Positions 38,042 through 45,919 of a DNA stretch of 64,000 bases are shown one piece after another. This stretch comes from Pandoraea norimbergensis (lineage in GTDB: Bacteria > Pseudomonadota > Gammaproteobacteria > Burkholderiales > Burkholderiaceae): the NCBI RefSeq assembly GCF_001465545.3, contig NZ_CP013480.3, positions 1,302,001-1,366,000 of the forward strand, given 5' to 3'. The first letter of the stretch is position 1, and every line of letters starts with the position of its first letter. The notes under the pieces were generated by a model. The model had not been told where the DNA came from. It saw nothing but the letters and a program-made list of their open reading frames with translations, and made no database searches. A program made the position numbers and the translations under genes.

Positions 38042-38536
38042 ATGCAACAGGATCGCAGACATCAAAAGCGCCGGTCAGACCGCAAGACGCAGCGAGATGC
38101 GGCCCGTGGGAATGGCCGCAGGGTCGTCGTCATGACGCCGCGAGATGTGTCGAAAAACGCGCTGCAACGATTGGCGTATGCGGCACGGGCAACTCACGTC
38201 GGGCCTACGGATCAGCCGGTCAACCGGCCCGCTGCCGGGCGGACGGCGCTGGCAGCACTACCCGCACTATCCGCGCCATCGGCGCTACCGGTGCCACGTA
38301 AGCCCGCGGCTGCCGAGCCGCGAAATGTGTCGTCGCCCGGCAGGCTGGCGGGCCTGCGACGTACCCGCGCCTACCGCGCGCGAATGCGCGGCGCCGCGTT
38401 GCTCGAAGTGATGTTCATGTCGGCGGTGCTGCTTGCCGGTGCCGGTGGATTTGCTCACTGGCAGGCAGTCGGCGGTGTGCCACAGCAAGCTTCGGCGGTT
38501 GCCGACGATGCGCAGCAAAGTGGGGAACTGGCATGA
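38042..38536 (+). CDS. PilV-like minor pseudopilin with long N-terminal extension
   Basis: This 164-residue protein has a class III prepilin-type signal far inside the chain: RMRGAALLEVMFMSAVLLAG near residue 113-132, with Gly before the cleavage site and Glu at +5. About 115 residues of basic, Ala/Pro-rich sequence precede it, which is unusual. If translation begins at ATG 38384 instead, a normal short leader would result, but no ribosome-binding site is near it. The stop overlaps the pilW-like start as ATGA. First gene of a four-gene minor pilin operon. Confidence 0.72.
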   Translation: MQQDRRHQKRRSDRKTQRDAARGNGRRVVVMTPRDVSKNALQRLAYAARATHVGPTDQPVNRPAAGRTALAALPALSAPSALPVPRKPAAAEPRNVSSPGRLAGLRRTRAYRARMRGAALLEVMFMSAVLLAGAGGFAHWQAVGGVPQQASAVADDAQQSGELA

Positions 38537-39504
38537 GACGTCTCGTCATGGGTCGCCGCCGGTGCCCCGCCCGCGCATGGCATGCGAGGGGATTTACGCT
38601 GCTGGAACTCACGCTCGCGATGCCATTGGGGTTGTTGGTGGTGATGGCCGCCATCGCCATCTATCTCGCCGGCCTCAGGCTCTGGCGCGTGCAAGTCGCG
38701 CGGCTGGACGTACAGCAACGGGCCGTCTTTGCGCTGACGCAACTCACGCGTGCCGTCCAAATGGCGGGATATCGCAACTGGGACCCAATGGAAGGCGGTG
38801 CGATGCCGCCACTCACAGGCAAGCGTGATTGGGTTTCGCTTCGTGCCGCGGACGAATGCGCGAGCAGCGTTGAGACATGTCCACGCCGGGGCTGGCAGGG
38901 GAGCGCACTCATGGAAGTGCAGTACCACGGGGCCGGTGTGAAACCCGGTAACGGAGCGATTCAGAACTGCGGCGGGAAACGCGCGCCAACGACCTTCTAC
39001 TCGAATGACCGGCACATCAACATCTTCTATGTCGCCAAGGGCGAGGACGGCTCGCCGTCGCTGTTCTGCCGATACAACGACCCGGAAAAAATGCCGTCGA
39101 AGCTGAAGCCGGGACAGGTGTTGGTGGCGGGTATCGAGGCGATGTATGTGCGATTGGGGGTGCGTGGTGGTGGCAGTCGCGTTATCGGCGGAGAACGGAT
39201 GTTCTGGATTGATCCGGTGAAAAGTGCACGAGGAAAGCCTCCGCTCGTGCCGATTGGCATGCGCGATTGGGAAGACGTTGAGGCGGTGGCTTTTTCACTT
39301 GTGCTGCGTGGCGCGCCTCGTGCGGGCGCGAAGAAAGGCATCGCACGCGTGGTCGAGGTCTTTGACGCGAAGTCTGGCGGGGGGATGTACAAGCGGCTTT
39401 CCGATGCGGGTCAGTTCCACCTGCAAGTGTTTACTGCCATTGCGTATCGACGCAACGACGGCGGCTTTGGCAAGGAGGCCGCGTGGTTGGCGTCTTCCTC
39501 ATGA
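38533..39504 (+). CDS. PilW-like minor pseudopilin
   Basis: This 323-residue protein begins with a 19-20-residue basic leader and the prepilin cleavage site ARG|FTLLELTLAMPLGLL, with Glu5 present. A long soluble domain follows, typical of PilW, which primes type IV pilus assembly. It overlaps the PilV-like gene by four bases and the PilX-like gene by 22 bases. No PilY1 or PilE gene is next to the set. Confidence 0.85.
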   Translation: MRRLVMGRRRCPARAWHARGFTLLELTLAMPLGLLVVMAAIAIYLAGLRLWRVQVARLDVQQRAVFALTQLTRAVQMAGYRNWDPMEGGAMPPLTGKRDWVSLRAADECASSVETCPRRGWQGSALMEVQYHGAGVKPGNGAIQNCGGKRAPTTFYSNDRHINIFYVAKGEDGSPSLFCRYNDPEKMPSKLKPGQVLVAGIEAMYVRLGVRGGGSRVIGGERMFWIDPVKSARGKPPLVPIGMRDWEDVEAVAFSLVLRGAPRAGAKKGIARVVEVFDAKSGGGMYKRLSDAGQFHLQVFTAIAYRRNDGGFGKEAAWLASSS

Positions 39505-40214
39505 TGTGGCTGGCGGCGCTCATGACGTTGGCGGCGTCGGGCTCGCATCATCGCCAGTTGTCAGGGCGCTTCGCGGCATACACGAATGATCGGGCGCGCG
39601 CGTTTGCGGCGGCAGAGGGCGCGCTTTCCGAGGCGCGGCACTGGCTAACACATGACGCAAATGCGGTGGACATTGCCTCGGCACGAGACGATACCGCTGG
39701 CCCGTACGGCATCCTCGCGCCCGAGAACCGTATCGATTGGCCGCTGGATCGCACGCGGCGCTGGCAGACGATGCGCTGGGATAGTCGCGAGGCGACGAAT
39801 GAATCGACACGCGGACGGTACTTTGTCGAGCGGATCGCTTATGCCCCGGAAGCACTCGCCGTCGCCATCGGCGTTGGTGCCCGAGCGGCCGGATCAATCG
39901 TGCCGAGTGAATCTGAGAAGCGGGATGCCTTGCCGCGCCGGTACCGGGTCAGTGCTGTGGGGTATGCCGACCTGCCGGGCACGAACGTGTACTTGCAGGC
40001 GATCTATGAGGTCAGGCGTGTGGTGGTCCCGGAGGGTGTTTCCGGCGGGGCCGCGCCCGTATTCACGTCGCGTCGCCTCAACTGGCGAGAGGTGACGGTC
40101 TGGCAGCGTTCTTCGCCCGAGGGGCGGAATGACCGGATTGATCGTGGAGGGCGTGGAGGGCGTGGAGGGCGTGGAGAGTGGGGCCGCTGGGGCGGTTGGG
40201 GGAGGGGACGATGA
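39483..40214 (+). CDS. PilX-like minor pilin-assembly protein
   Basis: This 243-residue protein opens with a hydrophobic segment (MVGVFLMMWLAALMTLAASG) and then AAEGALSEARHWL, the PilX-like pattern in which many relatives lack a full prepilin leader. It starts at GTG 39483 inside the PilW-like gene. Near the C terminus a 9-base repeat encodes Gly/Arg repeats. It overlaps the FimT-like gene by four bases. Confidence 0.8.
   Translation: MVGVFLMMWLAALMTLAASGSHHRQLSGRFAAYTNDRARAFAAAEGALSEARHWLTHDANAVDIASARDDTAGPYGILAPENRIDWPLDRTRRWQTMRWDSREATNESTRGRYFVERIAYAPEALAVAIGVGARAAGSIVPSESEKRDALPRRYRVSAVGYADLPGTNVYLQAIYEVRRVVVPEGVSGGAAPVFTSRRLNWREVTVWQRSSPEGRNDRIDRGGRGGRGGRGEWGRWGGWGRGR
40144..40179 (+). 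repeat. 9-bp tandem repeat near the PilX-like 3' end
   Basis: GTGGAGGGC is repeated three times from 40144 to 40170, with a fourth partial copy GTGGAGAGT to 40179. The period keeps frame and gives a Gly/Arg-rich tail about 15 codons before the stop. Confidence 0.85.
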
Positions 40215-40738
40215 TCGTAGTCGGCGATCGTACGCTGCGTACGCGCGGCATCACCTTGCTGGAGTGCGTAGTGGTGACGGCCGTGTTGGCGATCGCCATG
40301 ATGGCGGCCGCGCCGTCGATACAGGCGGTTCGCAATCGGGTGGCGGTCGAGATCACGGCGCGCGCGCTGCTTGCCGCGATCAATACGGCGAAAGCCGAAG
40401 CGTTGGGGCGACACCGCCGGGTGACCATCGCCCCTCACGATGGCGAGCAATGGGGCAGCGGCTGGGTGACGTTCATCGACGATAACCTCAACGATCGCCA
40501 CGACGCCGGCGAGCGATACCTCGCCCGCTACGCCCCGCTACCGGCGGGTGTGGACATCACGACGAGATGGTCGCTCTACCAGCAGCCGGTGGTGGCATTC
40601 GAAGAAAACGGATTCATGCGTGTCGAGAAGGGGGGATGGCTGTCGGGAAACATCGAGATCAGCGGCCACGAACGGTGCATTCGCATCACCTTCAACGCTT
40701 ACGGGCGGCCACGCGTGGCGATGGCGTGCGACGTGTGA
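40211..40738 (+). CDS. FimT/GspH-type pseudopilin
   Basis: This 175-residue pseudopilin has a basic leader and the cleavage site TRG|ITLLECVVVTAVLAIAMM, with Glu5 present, and ends in FNAYGRPRVAMACDV, a FimT/GspH-like C terminus. FimT-type proteins in type IV pili have been linked to DNA binding in uptake. The ATG at 40211 has GGAGGGG upstream and overlaps the previous stop. A strong hairpin follows the gene. Confidence 0.85.
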   Translation: MIVVGDRTLRTRGITLLECVVVTAVLAIAMMAAAPSIQAVRNRVAVEITARALLAAINTAKAEALGRHRRVTIAPHDGEQWGSGWVTFIDDNLNDRHDAGERYLARYAPLPAGVDITTRWSLYQQPVVAFEENGFMRVEKGGWLSGNIEISGHERCIRITFNAYGRPRVAMACDV

Positions 40739-40762
40739 GTTCGGCGATGGTGTGAAAACACA

Positions 40763-40789
40763 TCGGCCGACGCACGAAGCGTCGGCCGA
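40763..40789. terminator. 11-bp hairpin after the pseudopilin operon
   Basis: TCGGCCGACGC (40763-40773), loop ACGAA and GCGTCGGCCGA (40779-40789) pair perfectly. No T tract follows, but the place between convergent genes suggests a bidirectional terminator. Confidence 0.6.
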
Positions 40790-40855
40790 CAGGTTCAAAG
40801 CATGGGAGATGAAAGGACGAGCGCGCTAAGGACGAACGTGCTACGGCCGAGCGTA

Positions 40856-41404
40856 CTAAATGAGCGGCGGTGCGCCGCCATCGTTCGCGCCGGGCTTGGT
40901 GGTACGTGTCGCAGTCGCCCCCCCGGCCGCATTCGATTGCCCGGTGGTAGCTGCCGGTGATGAGGCGCCATCGGTGGTACCGCCCGGCGTCTGCGATTGC
41001 TGCCACATCTTGAAGCCTTGATAGGCCAGCACACCGAGGCCGCCCCACTTGAGGCCACGGCGTACGACGCGCCCGACCGGCGTATGCGACAAACCGGTCA
41101 GTGCAAGGGAGGCAACGGAGCTGACGAGCGGGTAACGCTCAAGCAGGCCGCCGAGCTTGAGGCCTGAACCGGCGAGCCCGCCAAGGCCACCGAGGCCGCT
41201 GAGCTTCGATAGGCCGCCGGGCAGCAGATAGCGCATCCAGCGGAAATTGCGCAGGCGTTCGCGGGTGTTGTGCGTTACCTGAATCAACTCGGCGCGTTCG
41301 ACGGCGATACGGGTGAGTACCAGTTCCTTGCGAATCGCCAGCAGGTCGTGACGCGAGCGCCGCGAGGGGCGCTGGCGCCGGGTGCGATTGGGTTCTAGCG
41401 GCAC
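40856..41404 (-). CDS. Hypothetical protein downstream of YqjE-like gene
   Basis: This 182-residue protein has a basic N terminus (RHDLLAIRKELVLTRIAVERAEL, probably helical), a glycine-rich middle LGGLGGLAGSGLKLGG, and a weakly hydrophobic segment, then an Ala/Thr-rich tail. It resembles the YqjK/DUF3318 proteins that follow YqjD-YqjE, but that is tentative. The GTG at 41404 has AAGGAGA upstream. It forms an operon with the next two genes upstream. Confidence 0.65.
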   Translation of the reverse strand: MPLEPNRTRRQRPSRRSRHDLLAIRKELVLTRIAVERAELIQVTHNTRERLRNFRWMRYLLPGGLSKLSGLGGLGGLAGSGLKLGGLLERYPLVSSVASLALTGLSHTPVGRVVRRGLKWGGLGVLAYQGFKMWQQSQTPGGTTDGASSPAATTGQSNAAGGATATRTTKPGANDGGAPPLI

Positions 41405-41417
41405 GGGGCGGTCTCCT

Positions 41418-41801
41418 TCAGTCCGGACGCAGCGCGTCGCGGTCCTTTTCGAACTCGGCCAGCGTGGCCTCGAACGGCATCGGGGCATCGCGCAGGATGT
41501 TGCGTGCGCGCACTGCGCACCACAAGGCGAGCAGCAGATACACGATGAAAATACCGGTCATCGCCTGGAGACGATACGTGTCCCAGAACACCACGATGAC
41601 CAGGGCGGTCAGCGAGACGAGCGAGAGAACGCCAAAGAGCATCGCGGCAAGGCCAAGGAAGGCCACACCCATCAGGCGCTCTTTTTCCTCGGTGAGTTCG
41701 ATGCCGATCAGTTCGATGCGCGACTGGACGATCTCGAGCAACGCGCCGGCGATACGCCGCAGCGAGGGCCGCGGCGGGGTCGTGCGATCATTGTCGGTCA
41801 T
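41418..41801 (-). CDS. YqjE-like phage-holin-family membrane protein
   Basis: This 127-residue protein has an N-terminal helix (LRRIAGALLEIVQSRIELIGIELTEEKERLM) and two membrane segments near 45-90 (FLGLAAMLFGVLSLVSL and FIVYLLLALWCAV). It matches the YqjE/holin-superfamily-III family, not an active phage holin in this context. It follows a YqjD-like gene, the usual order, and is cotranscribed with the gene downstream. Confidence 0.85.
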   Translation of the reverse strand: MTDNDRTTPPRPSLRRIAGALLEIVQSRIELIGIELTEEKERLMGVAFLGLAAMLFGVLSLVSLTALVIVVFWDTYRLQAMTGIFIVYLLLALWCAVRARNILRDAPMPFEATLAEFEKDRDALRPD

Positions 41802-41964
41802 GGGCTGGACTCGGCGGGCCGCCCGAACCTTCGCGCGATGGCGCTGGGTCAGGCGAGCTCCGCTTCAGACTGAATGGGCGAATAGTGAATAGCGGGTAGC
41901 TAGTCAGCGGTGCTGTGAACCGTTCGCGCCGGCAAGCGCCGACGCGGCACTGACTGGCAAGCGC

Positions 41965-42240
41965 TTACTTGCGGTTGAGCAGCAGGCCGATCACCACGCC
42001 GATACCGGCGGCGATGCCCACGGCTTGCCACGGATGATCGTGCACGTAGTCGTCGGTCACGCGGGCCGCTTGCTTGCTCTTTTCCACCACGACGACTTGC
42101 ACGTCGGAGGCTTTTTCCTTCGCTTGCTTGAGCAGCGCCAGGGCCTTGTCGCTCAGCTCGGATGCCCGTTCGCCGGTCGTGTTCGCGGCTTGCTTGAGCA
42201 GGTCTTCGGCGTCAGCCAATACGGTTTTGATGTCCGTCAT
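41965..42240 (-). CDS. DUF883 (YqjD/ElaB-type) membrane-anchored ribosome-associated protein
   Basis: This 91-residue protein has a helical Lys/Ala-rich body, the conserved VTDDYVHDHPWQAVGIAAG and a C-terminal membrane segment (GIGVVIGLLLNRK). YqjD/ElaB bind ribosomes at the inner membrane in stationary phase in E. coli. The ATG at 42240 is preceded by GGAGAA. It is divergent from the peroxiredoxin gene. Confidence 0.9.
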   Translation of the reverse strand: MTDIKTVLADAEDLLKQAANTTGERASELSDKALALLKQAKEKASDVQVVVVEKSKQAARVTDDYVHDHPWQAVGIAAGIGVVIGLLLNRK

Positions 42241-42492
42241 GAACTTCTCCTTGTTGGTATGCACTTGCGACAAAGTCGTCACCTGATTGCCTTGGGAGTC
42301 AATGCAAAAAGGGCTAAGGTTGGATATGGGGGTTATCGTAACGCTTTCAACGTGTCGTTGCCAGAAAACAACAACCGTTGCGGCGCTATATTTCCAATTC
42401 TTATTTGCAACCAATTTTTTATTCGTTCTTGCAAAGCTTAGCATCCTTTAGTCTTTACCCCACTCAGTTGAAGGATCTCAAGGAGACCGTAA

Positions 42493-43131
42493 ATGACTTT
42501 GCGTTTGGGTGACATCGCTCCCGACTTCGAGCAGGATTCGTCGGTTGGCACTATCAAGTTTCACGAATACCTCGGCAATGGCTGGGGCGTTCTGTTCTCC
42601 CACCCGGCCGACTACACGCCGGTGTGCACGACCGAACTGGGTCTGACCGCCAAACTGAAAGGCGAGTTCGAAAAGCGTAACGTCAAGGCCATCGCTCTGT
42701 CGGTGGACGATGCTGAGTCGCACAAGGGCTGGATCAGCGACATCAACGAAACGCAGAACACCTCGGTCAACTTCCCGATCTTGGCTGACGCTGACCGCAA
42801 GGTTTCGCAGCTGTATGACATGATCCATCCGAACGCCAGCGAAACCGTGACGGTGCGCTCGCTGTTCGTGATCGATCCGAAGAAGAAGGTGCGTCTGATC
42901 ATCACCTACCCGGCAAGCACGGGCCGCAACTTCGACGAAATCCTGCGCGTTATCGACTCGCTGCAACTGACCGACAACTACTCGGTCGCCACCCCGGGCA
43001 ACTGGAAAGATGGCGAAGACGTGGTGATCGTGCCGTCGCTCAAGGACGAAGCCGTGCTCAAGGAAAAATTCCCGAAGGGCTACAAGGCCGTACGTCCGTA
43101 CCTGCGTCTGACGCCGCAGCCGAACAAGTAA
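42493..43131 (+). CDS. 1-Cys peroxiredoxin (Prx6/LsfA-type)
   Basis: This 212-residue enzyme reduces hydrogen peroxide and organic peroxides. The peroxidatic Cys is in HPADYTPVCTTELG; no second conserved resolving Cys is seen, so it is the 1-Cys Prx6 form. The C-terminal domain with VVIVPSLKDEAVLKEKFPKG matches Prx6. AAGGAG lies before the ATG. A terminator follows. Confidence 0.95.
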   Translation: MTLRLGDIAPDFEQDSSVGTIKFHEYLGNGWGVLFSHPADYTPVCTTELGLTAKLKGEFEKRNVKAIALSVDDAESHKGWISDINETQNTSVNFPILADADRKVSQLYDMIHPNASETVTVRSLFVIDPKKKVRLIITYPASTGRNFDEILRVIDSLQLTDNYSVATPGNWKDGEDVVIVPSLKDEAVLKEKFPKGYKAVRPYLRLTPQPNK

Positions 43132-43171
43132 TCGGCCGTGCGCAACCGGTAGCGGTGCCACCGGCGGACAC

Positions 43172-43204
43172 AAAAAAGCCAGCTCGAGAGAGCTGGCTTT
43201 TTGT
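43172..43204. terminator. Bidirectional intrinsic terminator after the peroxiredoxin gene
   Basis: A run of A residues, GCCAGCTC (43178-43185), loop GAGA, GAGCTGGC (43190-43197) and a run of T residues form an eight-pair stem with poly-A before and poly-T after. Confidence 0.92.
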
Positions 43205-43291
43205 TTTGCATGGGGATCTTCCACCGGCTTCTTGCCCGGCCATGCAGTCCACGCCATACCTTGCCCGCCACTTGCCTTTCAGTCGGCATGA

Positions 43292-43374
43292 CGGCTTGTC
43301 GGGTACGCGCCGTTGCTCGGGGGATTGACGGCCCGCAACACGCGGCCTGAGAACGACGCGTACCCGACAAGCCG
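43292..43374. repeat. 18-bp perfect inverted repeat, spaced
   Basis: CGGCTTGTCGGGTACGCG at 43292-43309 is repeated in reverse complement at 43357-43374, with 47 bases between. It lies between the peroxiredoxin gene and gcdH with no gene inside. It is too perfect to be chance but its role is unknown. Confidence 0.75.
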
Positions 43375-43377
43375 GGC

Positions 43378-43420
43378 AAAGCGCGAACCGCATGCACGTC
43401 GCGTGCGGTTCGCGCTTTTG
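43378..43420. terminator. 15-bp hairpin at the gcdH 3' end
   Basis: AAAGCGCGAACCGCA (43378-43392) pairs with TGCGGTTCGCGCTTT (43404-43418). It lies after the gcdH stop on the minus strand and is the likely gcdH terminator; the T run is short in that direction. Confidence 0.6.
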
Positions 43421-43445
43421 ATCCTGCGAGAGGATCGGCAGACGA

Positions 43446-44639
43446 TCAGAAGAACGCCTGAATACCCGTTTGGGCGCGGCCCAGAATCAGCGCGTGGATA
43501 TCGTGGGTGCCTTCGTACGTGTTGACCACTTCGAGGTTCACGAGGTGACGCGCGATGCCGAATTCGTCCGAGATGCCGTTGCCACCGAGCATGTCACGGG
43601 CGAGACGCGCCACGTCGAGGGCCTTGCCGCACGAGTTGCGCTTCATGATCGAGGTGATCTCGACCGCGGCCGTGCCGTCGTCCTTCATGCGACCCAGACG
43701 CAGACAGCCTTGCAGGCCTAGCGTGATTTCGGTCTGCATATCGGCGAGCTTCTTCTGAATCAATTGGTTGGCAGCGAGCGGGCGGCCAAACTGCTGACGG
43801 TCGAGCACGTATTGACGTGCCGTGTGCCAGCAATATTCGGCGGCACCCAGGGCACCCCAGGCGATACCGTAGCGCGCCGAGTTCAGACAGGTGAACGGAC
43901 CCTTCAGCCCCGAGACACCCGGCATCAGGTTTTCTTCCGGCACGAACACCTGATCCAGCACGATTTCGCCGGTGATCGACGCGCGCAAACCCACCTTGCC
44001 GTGGATCGCGGGTGCCGACAGACCCTTCCAGCCCTTTTCCAGAATAAAGCCGCGAATCTTTTCTTCACCGTTCTCGTCGGCGAGCTTCGCCCACACGACG
44101 AAGACGTCGGCGATCGGCGAGTTGGTGATCCACATCTTGCTGCCGCTCAGCTCAAAGCCGCCCGCGACCTTCTTCGCGCGGGTGATCATGCCGGCCGGGT
44201 CCGAGCCATGGTTCGGTTCGGTCAGGCCGAAGCAGCCGATCCACTCGCCGCTGGCCAGCTTCGGCAGGTACTTCTGCTTCTGCGCTTCGCTGCCGAACTC
44301 ATAGATCGGCACCATCACGAGCGACGACTGCACCGACATCATCGAGCGGTAACCCGAGTCGACACGCTCCACTTCACGCGCGATCAGACCGTACGCCACG
44401 TAGCTCAGGCCGGGGCCGCCATACTCTTCGGGAATCGTCGGGCCGAGCAGGCCGATCTCACCCATTTCGCGGAAGATCGCGGCGTCGGTGCGTTCGTGAC
44501 GGAATGCCTCGAGCACGCGCGGCATGAGCTTGTCGTTCGAGTACGCCGCAGCGGCGTCACGAATCATGCGCTCGTCGCTGGTGAGCTGTGCGTCGAGCAA
44601 CAGCGGATCTTCCCAATGAAATTGTGCGTTGCCTGCCAT
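43446..44639 (-). CDS. gcdH: Glutaryl-CoA dehydrogenase
   Basis: This FAD enzyme converts glutaryl-CoA to crotonyl-CoA and carbon dioxide in lysine and tryptophan degradation. The 397-residue protein has [34 protein letters not shown], and the C-terminal [16 protein letters not shown] with the catalytic Glu. The strings around [20 protein letters not shown] are diagnostic of GcdH. The divergent IclR regulator has a perfect palindrome between them. Its product feeds the same route as the kyn genes only indirectly. Confidence 0.95.
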   Translation of the reverse strand: MAGNAQFHWEDPLLLDAQLTSDERMIRDAAAAYSNDKLMPRVLEAFRHERTDAAIFREMGEIGLLGPTIPEEYGGPGLSYVAYGLIAREVERVDSGYRSMMSVQSSLVMVPIYEFGSEAQKQKYLPKLASGEWIGCFGLTEPNHGSDPAGMITRAKKVAGGFELSGSKMWITNSPIADVFVVWAKLADENGEEKIRGFILEKGWKGLSAPAIHGKVGLRASITGEIVLDQVFVPEENLMPGVSGLKGPFTCLNSARYGIAWGALGAAEYCWHTARQYVLDRQQFGRPLAANQLIQKKLADMQTEITLGLQGCLRLGRMKDDGTAAVEITSIMKRNSCGKALDVARLARDMLGGNGISDEFGIARHLVNLEVVNTYEGTHDIHALILGRAQTGIQAFF

Positions 44640-44725
44640 GACCTATCTCCTCCGATGTCCTCGAAAAACAGTCTCGCGACCTGTGTCGATTCAGCGAGTT
44701 TGCGGAAATCGACGTCTTGACGAAA

Positions 44726-44742
44726 GTTCCGCAATGCGGAAC
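44726..44742. promoter_or_regulatory. Perfect 17-bp palindrome between gcdH and iclR
   Basis: GTTCCGCAATGCGGAAC is a perfect palindrome around one central base, 84 bases before gcdH and 100 before the IclR gene. A related TGCGGAAA half-site is at 44701-44708. It is the best candidate operator for the divergent IclR regulator. Confidence 0.75.
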
Positions 44743-44842
44743 AATGTTCTGAAATCGAAGTTAGTTTAACACTAAAGTTTTTTGTCGGGCAACGGCTGGT
44801 GCGTGCACCGGCCGTCCTTTATTTCTTGACGCGGAGTGTGCG

Positions 44843-45691
44843 ATGGCTGTGGTCAAAACGTCTTTGTCTGCCTTTGCCGGGGCGCCGGCGCATGGTGTGC
44901 CGCCGTCGCATGATGAGCGCAAGTTCGTGACGGCGCTCGCGCGGGGTCTTGAACTACTGCGGGCCTTCGGTCCCGACGACGCATTGCTCGGCAACCGCGA
45001 CTTTGCGGCGCGCACCGGGTTGCCAAAGGCGACCGTGAGCCGTCTGGCTTACACGCTCACCGAACTGGGATATCTGCGTTACGACGTCGATCTCGGCAAA
45101 TATGCACTCGACGCCGGTGTGCTGGCACTCGGTTACGCCTTCCTAAACGGCACCGACATGTTGACGCTCGCACGTCCCCACATGCGCGCGCTGGCGAAGG
45201 AAATGGGGTGTTCGATTTCACTCGGCTGTCGCGAGGGGCTCGACATGATGTATCTCGAAACCATCCGCAGCGACGCCGCGCATCTCACGCTGGGGCTGAC
45301 GGCAGGCTCGCGCCTGTCCATGCTGACGAGTTCGATGGGGCGCGTCTACCTCGCGGTGATGACGCCGACCGAGCGCGAGACGATGCTAGCCGACCTGCAC
45401 GATGCCTACGACACCAACCCGGCAGCGCTGCGCAATATCGGCTGGGCTGCGCTGGAGGCGAGCGTGGAGAAGGGGCTGGAGTCGTACAAGCGCGAAGGCT
45501 GCTGCTACTCGTTTCGCGAGTGGCACGAGGGGGTGAATGCGGTGGCGGTCCCGCTGCGCGACGTGCGGCAAAACCGGTGGCTGGCCATCAGTTGCAGCGG
45601 TCCGTCGTCATCGATTCCCGACGCGATGTTCCGCGACGAAATCGGCCCGCGATTGAAGCAACTGGCGGCGCGCCTGACAGGGCAGGCGTAA
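44843..45691 (+). CDS. IclR-family transcriptional regulator (gcdH-linked)
   Basis: This 282-residue regulator has an N-terminal winged helix (FVTALARGLELLRAFGPDD, RTGLPKATVSRLAYTLTELGYL) and a C-terminal IclR effector domain ending with VAVPLRDVRQNRWLAISCSGPSSSI. It is divergent from gcdH and likely controls it in response to a glutarate-pathway metabolite (inference). An 8-base tandem repeat starts four bases after its stop. Confidence 0.92.
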   Translation: MAVVKTSLSAFAGAPAHGVPPSHDERKFVTALARGLELLRAFGPDDALLGNRDFAARTGLPKATVSRLAYTLTELGYLRYDVDLGKYALDAGVLALGYAFLNGTDMLTLARPHMRALAKEMGCSISLGCREGLDMMYLETIRSDAAHLTLGLTAGSRLSMLTSSMGRVYLAVMTPTERETMLADLHDAYDTNPAALRNIGWAALEASVEKGLESYKREGCCYSFREWHEGVNAVAVPLRDVRQNRWLAISCSGPSSSIPDAMFRDEIGPRLKQLAARLTGQA

Positions 45692-45695
45692 TTCG

Positions 45696-45807
45696 CAAAT
45701 CGCCACATCACCAAATCGCCAAATCGCCAAATCGCCAAATCGCCACATCACCAAATCACCAAATCACCAAATCACCAAATCACCAAATCACCAAATCGCC
45801 AAATCGC
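45696..45807. repeat. Octanucleotide tandem array, 14 units
   Basis: Fourteen 8-base units follow without a gap: CAAATCGC and CAAATCAC, with two CACATCAC variants. The array starts four bases after the iclR stop. It is clearly AT-richer than the surroundings. Unit variants are blocked, which suggests slippage duplication. It ends at a ten-base hairpin (45809-45818 with 45834-45843). Confidence 0.97.
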
Positions 45808-45808
45808 C

Positions 45809-45843
45809 ACGGCCCGGACGTCAGACAGCACGATCCGGGCCGT
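45809..45843. terminator. Hairpin after the octanucleotide array
   Basis: ACGGCCCGGA (45809-45818) pairs with TCCGGGCCGT (45834-45843) over ten pairs with a 15-base loop, followed by CGATAAAAC. It lies after iclR and could terminate its transcript. Confidence 0.5.
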
Positions 45844-45853
45844 CGATAAAACA

Positions 45854-45878
45854 ATGCCGGCAGCAACGCCACCGGCAT
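45854..45878 (-). terminator. Possible kynA terminator
   Basis: ATGCCGG (45854-45860) and CCGGCAT (45872-45878) form a seven-pair stem with an 11-base loop. On the minus strand, downstream of kynA, it is followed by TGTTTTA. Confidence 0.5.
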
Positions 45879-45919
45879 CAACAACTTCACAGCCGCATTA
45901 CAACAACTTCACGGCAACT

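Noticed and set aside
41418..41801. Prophage holin
   Set aside because: Its neighbours are DUF883/YqjD-type genes and no phage gene is near, so it is the chromosomal YqjE-like protein.
43292..43374. Insertion-sequence or attachment-site ends
   Set aside because: Only 47 bases lie between the repeats, no transposase is present, and no target duplication is visible.
45696..45807. CRISPR-like array
   Set aside because: Units are 8 bases and contiguous, without spacers, so this is a simple tandem repeat.
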